From assembly GCA_038503065.1 (NCBI GenBank), contig JBCAMK010000018.1, positions 1,116,001-1,180,000 of the forward strand: DNA of 64,000 nucleotides, written 5' to 3'. The stretch comes from Paragyromitra xinjiangensis (taxonomy: Eukaryota; Ascomycota; Pezizomycetes; Pezizales; Discinaceae). Below, one piece after another: positions 59,090-64,000 of the stretch. Each line of letters begins with the position of its first letter. The first letter of the stretch is position 1. A program made the position numbers and the translations under genes. The notes below the pieces were generated by a model. That model had not been told where the DNA came from. It ran no database searches and was given only the letters and a program-made list of their open reading frames with translations.

Positions 59090-60321
59090 GTACATATATG
59101 ACAGTCATTGATATATACGGCGGTTGCAAACCAATAATTTTGGCCCTTGATCCTAGTAACAAGCCACAGGTCAATCTGACGCCAATTAGTATAACAATGC
59201 TTTTAGGCAGCACTAAGGCTGCTGACTGGCTGTAGAAACGTGGGTGAAGCTTTCGGCTTTTCGGCTCCGTGGTTATGCCCTAGCGCTGAGCTGATCCACC
59301 GACCACAATTCAATAAAAGAGTACAAAGTAAAATTTTCCCACAACGGGAAATGGTTCGAGCAAGCAGGTCAATGGTGTTGGGGATAAGCTTCCTAATCGG
59401 GTATCGATAGTAGACTCTAGTAGACTCTAGTGGGACATCGAAAGCCCTGAAAGTTGAAGAATTCTCACGTCCTGGTATGCGTTCGAACGTTCTCTATCTA
59501 TATATTCGGGCCTGTGCCACAGTCAGGAGTCAATACATTAAGTCTTGACCTCTACTTTCAGTAAATGGCTTGGCGACGTGAGACGAGTGATGTTTTGTGA
59601 AAATATTGTCACATGGCTCAGGTTGTGCGCTCGTAACTCGTAGATGGACGTGGGAAGTAATGCCAATAGCCCGTACTTTAATGGGGTGCCCCAGACAAAT
59701 AGCCTTAGATCTACGAGAAGATACTGTACAGAGTACTGTGGTTGTGATATCGGTTTTAAGGTCTTCAACTCAGTTTAGGGCTAGAGACGAGTAGAAACCG
59801 CGACTCTACGTACAATGCTTGGTGGTAAGAACGTTCAAAAGGCAACCAATTAGAAGAGAGGGCTTAGCCATCCCTTCTCGAAGACTTGCCTGTGTTGTGA
59901 GTGAAGAATCACGACTCAGCCCTAACCCATAGCAACAACCTCTGGCTAGCCGGAAGTGCCCGAACGTTGTCCTCTCGATTAACACTTACCCCCATTAAAA
60001 TATAGTGGAGCCGATGCTCCCTCTTGGTAGGGATCCGTCAGTTGGGTAGGATTACACTACTTGGATCAAGAAATATCGAATTTCATCTAGCAGCCCGATC
60101 TTGCATTTTTCAACAGTCTGTATGCGTACCAATCTTGGAATAGTGGCGGACAGAAGCTAACCTTTTACCCCATATCGTTATTTCGATCCAATTAGTTTTC
60201 CACAAACACCTAAAGATACAAGCGTATGGGGGTGAAGTTAGAACGGCAAGGCTACTGAAAAGCTGTTTTTTGTAGCTTAGGGCGGTTCGGGAATATATCG
60301 AAATGGAGTTATTTTGGGGTA

Positions 60322-60581
60322 AAAACTCCGTTCTAAAAAACCTCTGGGTGTTCGACACGCCTAGTGAAGGTAAGAGAAAACGCCGTTATATGGTCAAAAC
60401 ACCGTTTCAAAAAAAAGTAGCCAGTACCTACTTTTTCCACAAAACTCCGTTCCATCTACACCTTCCGGGCTACAACTGCAGCAAGAGATGGGTGGCGCCG
60501 AACAACAATATTTTTTTTCTGCTAGTGGCTAAAGCTCTGTTTCAATATTTACTGGCAAACGGGCTTTCACAAAACGCCGTT
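60322..60581 (+). repeat. Interspersed AAAACnCCGTT motif, five copies in 260 bp
   Basis: Copies start at 60322 (n=T), 60377 (G), 60396 (A), 60441 (T) and 60571 (G), all on the + strand. Spacing is irregular (55, 19, 45, 130). Flanking bases often repeat TT/TTC. It may be a degenerate satellite, an LTR remnant or a cluster of binding sites. Confidence 0.65.
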
Positions 60582-62212
60582 TCCAGTTCCCAGACTTCCC
60601 CTTAATCGTTATAACTGAACATCCCAGCCGCCCCAACTTCACCTCTATACGCTTGTACCCACCGCCCCACTCTGACTAATATCGGCACTAGCTAGCATCA
60701 TAAGTCTCCTTTACACGCTACCGCGGAGCATTTCTCGGCCCCAGTTCTCGGCCGTCTCATAGGGCTTCAATCACTAACCACACTTGTAGTCTGTGTTCCA
60801 GATAATCCACGACAAAACGCTAGAAAAGGAAAGGGGAGAGATTATTCTTTTATTCTATGCGCGATTATCAGCCTAATATCGCTCAGAGTTGCGTATGTCT
60901 GCGGGTGCTAGTAGATATGAACGTTGCCACTGAGCGATAGAGTTAGAGTGGTTCTACTCGGGGATGCAAGAACCATGCAATAAGTGTCCATCGCGGAACT
61001 ACTTGAGCTGGAGTTTACCTGATACTAGAGACTTTGCACAAACAGATCCAGCACGATTTCTAGCAATTCGATTAGTGCCAATCAGCTTCTGATTGGTTAA
61101 AAACCAGGGCTGGCTCGAAAGCGCAAAGTCTCTACTGTTGGTCTGGGTAGTGCGGATGGATATGTGATTAAGAGGTAATCGTGGGTACGTATTCTCGGAT
61201 CATATTTCAGTACTACATTAACGCTAGTACTCCAGGATGGCTCGAGCATAAGCTGCTAGCCATGGAGTCGGAATGAAGCCCGCAGCTGGTAGGTACTCTA
61301 CTCGAAAACGGGCCAGCTCCGAGATATGATCCTTAGTTGACGCCACGGGCGCCATCGGTTGATTACCGTAGAGACTGGGTAAATACAGACCGTTGCCAAG
61401 GGGCGTTTAGGTACTATCTCATAACGGAGGGGATAGTAAAGGCTGGGGTTTGGGGTTTCCTTCAGTGCTTTGGTTTCTGGGTCTTTTCGTGGAAGTTACT
61501 TTTGGGGTCGGTCAATCGAGGGGTTTACTTTGCTTGGGTTCTTGGGATGGGTTTCTCCGGTCATAAGTATAGGCTTAGGGGAAAACCCAGTGGTTTGTTC
61601 GAGATACCGATAGGCGGTCTTTTGGTTGTAGATTGCTGAGTAGGTACCTGGGTTATCTTCCACTTGAAAACCATCTCAGCGTCTGTAACCCAAGAGCCCA
61701 TGCTTTCTTTGGAAACTCATATCGAATGGGACGTCTTGGGAGATGGTCAGATCTGGGCCGGTGGCTTTCCCATTAAATACAGGAACCACACCGCGCCTTC
61801 TCCCTATTATCACGCGAGCCCGGGCAACTAACATTCGGACATGATCAGATTTTATGCGACAGACATCCCATCGGGGGTTATGCCGGCCGACCGGAACAAT
61901 CATCGGGGAAGATCCAAACGAGTGTGGGGCCAGACAGCCAACTGAGGAGTTCTTGTTGGACGACATTGAAAAAACAAGTCTTTTCTTCATGAAGTCTACG
62001 TCAATTGGACGACTGGAACTCCCAGTCAATACCGGGCTCCAATATGAACCCAGACAATTATTCCGCAGCTCGGTGTTTCTATACCGAGGTAACAAGAGAT
62101 CTTCACAACCCCGCATTAGTAGCGAGAGTTTAGCCTATTCTCCATTATGGCAAAAACATCGGTAACCCACATCTCGCTTCAGCGCTTCCCACCACTCTCA
62201 CCCGCAGTTCCC

Positions 62213-62242
62213 CCACATCGGCACTGTGGAGCCGGGGTTTAC
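62213..62242. promoter_or_regulatory. Possible CreA/Mig1-type sites before the sugar transporter
   Basis: A GTGGGG (minus strand, near 62213) and a CCGGGG (+, near 62233) fit the loose carbon-repressor consensus SYGGRG about 340 bases before the transporter start. Such sites occur often by chance. Confidence 0.25.
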
Positions 62243-62574
62243 CCCTGCAGAACCGTTAACGGGAGTCCGATGGTTGTGGCGGTCGGTAACTAAACTTCGC
62301 GACTTCAGCCGGGTCGGAAGAAGTTCAGGCTGAACTCAAGTTTGCGGTTCCTGGTTGTGTAGATCAATAACTAATCGAGCAAGAGCTCAATCTACCCCAT
62401 GGGGTCTGCGTGCTGTCCGGAGGTATGGACGGAGAGGGACTACTGTGGGAGCGGTGGGAGTGGTTTATAAGGTGGTGATTCCTCCCAGCTGCTTGTGGTT
62501 CTCTTTCTGGTCGGGAACTGGTATTCGGGTCGATATATCTGACTGAACGAAACCCGGGATAGAGATACCCAGCC

Positions 62575-64000
62575 ATGTATCGTATAAGCAATATCTACGG
62601 TTCGTTTCGTGTTTTTGGGAGTAAAGGGCTGTATGCTGACGATTGATAGTGCTCGCCGCGTTTGGCACAATTGGGGGTGCCCTCTTTGGTTTTGATATCA
62701 GTTCCATGAGTGCATGGATTGGTACAGATCAATATCTTGATTACTTCAATAGTCCAAACTCGGATCTACAAGGCGGGGTGGGTACTGCTTCTGGATATCT
62801 CTGGCCTCTACTAACATCTATAGATCACCGCCTCTATGTCTGCAGGTTCATTCGTCGGTGCATTAGCAGCTGGATATCTCTCCGATATCATGGGCCGACG
62901 ATACGCATTAGTCGTCGCATCAATCATCTGGATCATTGGATCCGTCGTTTCCTTGAGCGCCCAGAATGTGGGACATTTAATCGCTGGTCGTATCATTAAC
63001 GGTCTCTCCAGTACGTATCACCCAGGTTATCCTATTCCCATCTTATAGACAAACCCTAATAGCTCCCATCCTCAGTCGGCATAATGTCCTCCCAAGTCCC
63101 CGTCTACCTCGCCGAACTCTCCCCAAAGAACATCCGCGGGCGCGTAGTCGGCATCCAACAATGGGCGATTGAATGGGGGATTCTAATAATGTACCTGATA
63201 TCCTACGGCTGCACCTTCATCTCCGGGCCCGCCTCCTTCCGAACCGCCTGGGGTATCCAAGGCATCCCCGCCATAATCCTCTTCATCGCACTCTTCTTCT
63301 TCCCTGAATCCCCACGCTGGTACGCCTCCAAAGACCGCTGGGACGAAGCCCTCGACGTGCTCGCCCTCCTCCACGGTAACGGAGACATCCATAACCCGCT
63401 CGTTCAAGCCGAATTCGAAGAAGTCCGCGAAGCCCAAGCTATCGCAGCTCAAGGCGCGGCCATGTCCTGGCTTGGTCTCTTCGGCCCGGACATGTGGCGT
63501 CGAACAACGTACCCCCCCCTTCCTCCTCCCCTCACACACAATACTAACACACACCAGCGCGGCCCTCGCCGCACAAATCTGGCAACAGCTCCTCGGCGGC
63601 AACGTAATGATGTACTACATAGTCTACGTCTTCCAAATGGCCGGCCTAACCGGAAACGTCAACCTAGTCTCCTCATCAATCCAATACGTAATCTTCCTCG
63701 TCACCACAGCCGTAACCCTCTGCTTCATCGACCGACTCGGCCGTCGCCCTCTCTTCCTCTACGGCGGTATCGCAATGGGAGCTCTCAACTTCGCCGTCGC
63801 AGGACTCATGGCTACCGGCGGCCACTCAGTTACCAACGTTGCCGGGAACTACAACATCAAGTGGCAAGTCCACGGCAGCTACGCCACAGGCGTCATCGCA
63901 TGTAGCTACATCTTCGTCGGGTTCTACGGACTGACCTGGGCTCCCTGCGCATGGGTCTTCATCTCCGAGGTTTTCCCGCTACAGTATCGTGCCAAGGGTG
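62575..64000 (+). CDS. MFS sugar (hexose) transporter, 3' end beyond window
   Basis: Plasma-membrane sugar/H+ symporter of the major facilitator sugar porter family. Exons seen: 62575-62599 (25 nt), 62650-62777, 62824-63010, 63076-63508 and 63558 to beyond 64000. The first short exon encodes MYRISNIY, joined to VLAAFGTIGGALFGFDISSM, the usual TM1 start. Family signatures: LSDIMGRRYALVVASI (loop 2-3, GRR), PVYLAELSPKNIRGR, FFPESPRWYASKDRWDEALD (PESPRW) and RLGRRPLFLYGG in the second half. The sequence is still open at the end (EVFPLQYRAKG), so about the last 100 residues lie outside. Introns are 46-65 nt, and all junctions restore conserved residues. Confidence 0.92.

Larger units (their letters stand above)
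58431..62574. other. Gene-poor region upstream of the sugar transporter
   Basis: Contains a near-perfect hairpin (59011-59089) and a set of AAAACnCCGTT words (60322-60581). A 146-codon minus frame at 61676-62116 is opposed by a 103-codon + frame and has no domain. The final 400 bases are the sugar transporter promoter and leader. Confidence 0.5.

Noticed and set aside
61676..62116. 146-codon minus frame upstream of the sugar transporter
   Set aside because: A 103-codon + frame opposes it and no family signal is visible.
1..64000. CRISPR arrays, bacterial operons, rRNA genes
   Set aside because: No regularly spaced direct repeats of CRISPR type and no rRNA-like sequence were seen; the intron-rich genes are eukaryotic.

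Overview
The window looks like a filamentous ascomycete chromosome segment, probably Leotiomycetes-like. That placement is inferred from gene style only. Genes have many short GT-AG introns of about 46-136 nt with CTAAC/CTGAC-type branch sites. The families present (F-box/LRR, HeLo-like NACHT ankyrin STAND proteins, fused EGT1, PIR cell-wall protein, Uma2-like and PD-(D/E)XK-like proteins) are typical of such fungi. Gene density is low, and the gaps hold small inverted-repeat elements and transposon relics. Exon models were built by hand; the reported sums are multiples of three and key motifs read through the junctions.

Layout. 0.5-4.5 kb: an F-box/LRR-like gene and an extended-SDR reductase on the + strand. 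4.5-8.4 kb: mostly non-coding, with a weak minus-strand gene candidate and two abutting inverted repeats. 8.4-17.9 kb: the most interesting region, a convergent pair of paralogous STAND/NLR genes. The + gene has a HeLo-like N-terminus, a NACHT ATPase, an acidic linker and about 17 ankyrin repeats. The - gene has the same front half, three ankyrin repeats and a complete C-terminal protein kinase domain. Both share intron positions, including a 25-nt exon that carries the P-loop.

20.5-23.4 kb: EGT1, the fused ergothioneine biosynthesis enzyme. 24.1-24.7 kb: a frameshifted F-box relic. 26.1-27.1 kb: a SMYD-like SET protein. 27-30 kb: repeat and transposon debris. 30.3-31.1 kb: a Uma2-like nuclease-fold gene. 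32.5-34.7 kb: a minus-strand PD-(D/E)XK-like gene broken by two CAG-to-TAG changes, as expected from RIP. 35.9-38.0 kb: a secreted PIR protein with a 177-bp tandem repeat.

41.6-42.6, 45.6-46.2 and 48.0-48.8 kb: fungal genes of unknown function, separated by a clear TA-flanked MITE and a second inverted-repeat element. 52.2-54.6 kb: a transglutaminase-like protein with a Cys-His-Asp triad and a probable GC-AG intron. 58.0-58.4 kb: a small Cys-containing secreted protein. 62.6 kb to the end: an MFS sugar transporter cut by the window edge.

The NLR pair, nuclease-fold genes, F-box genes and secreted protein together suggest an accessory, fast-evolving region set among a few conserved housekeeping genes (EGT1, SET, sugar transporter).
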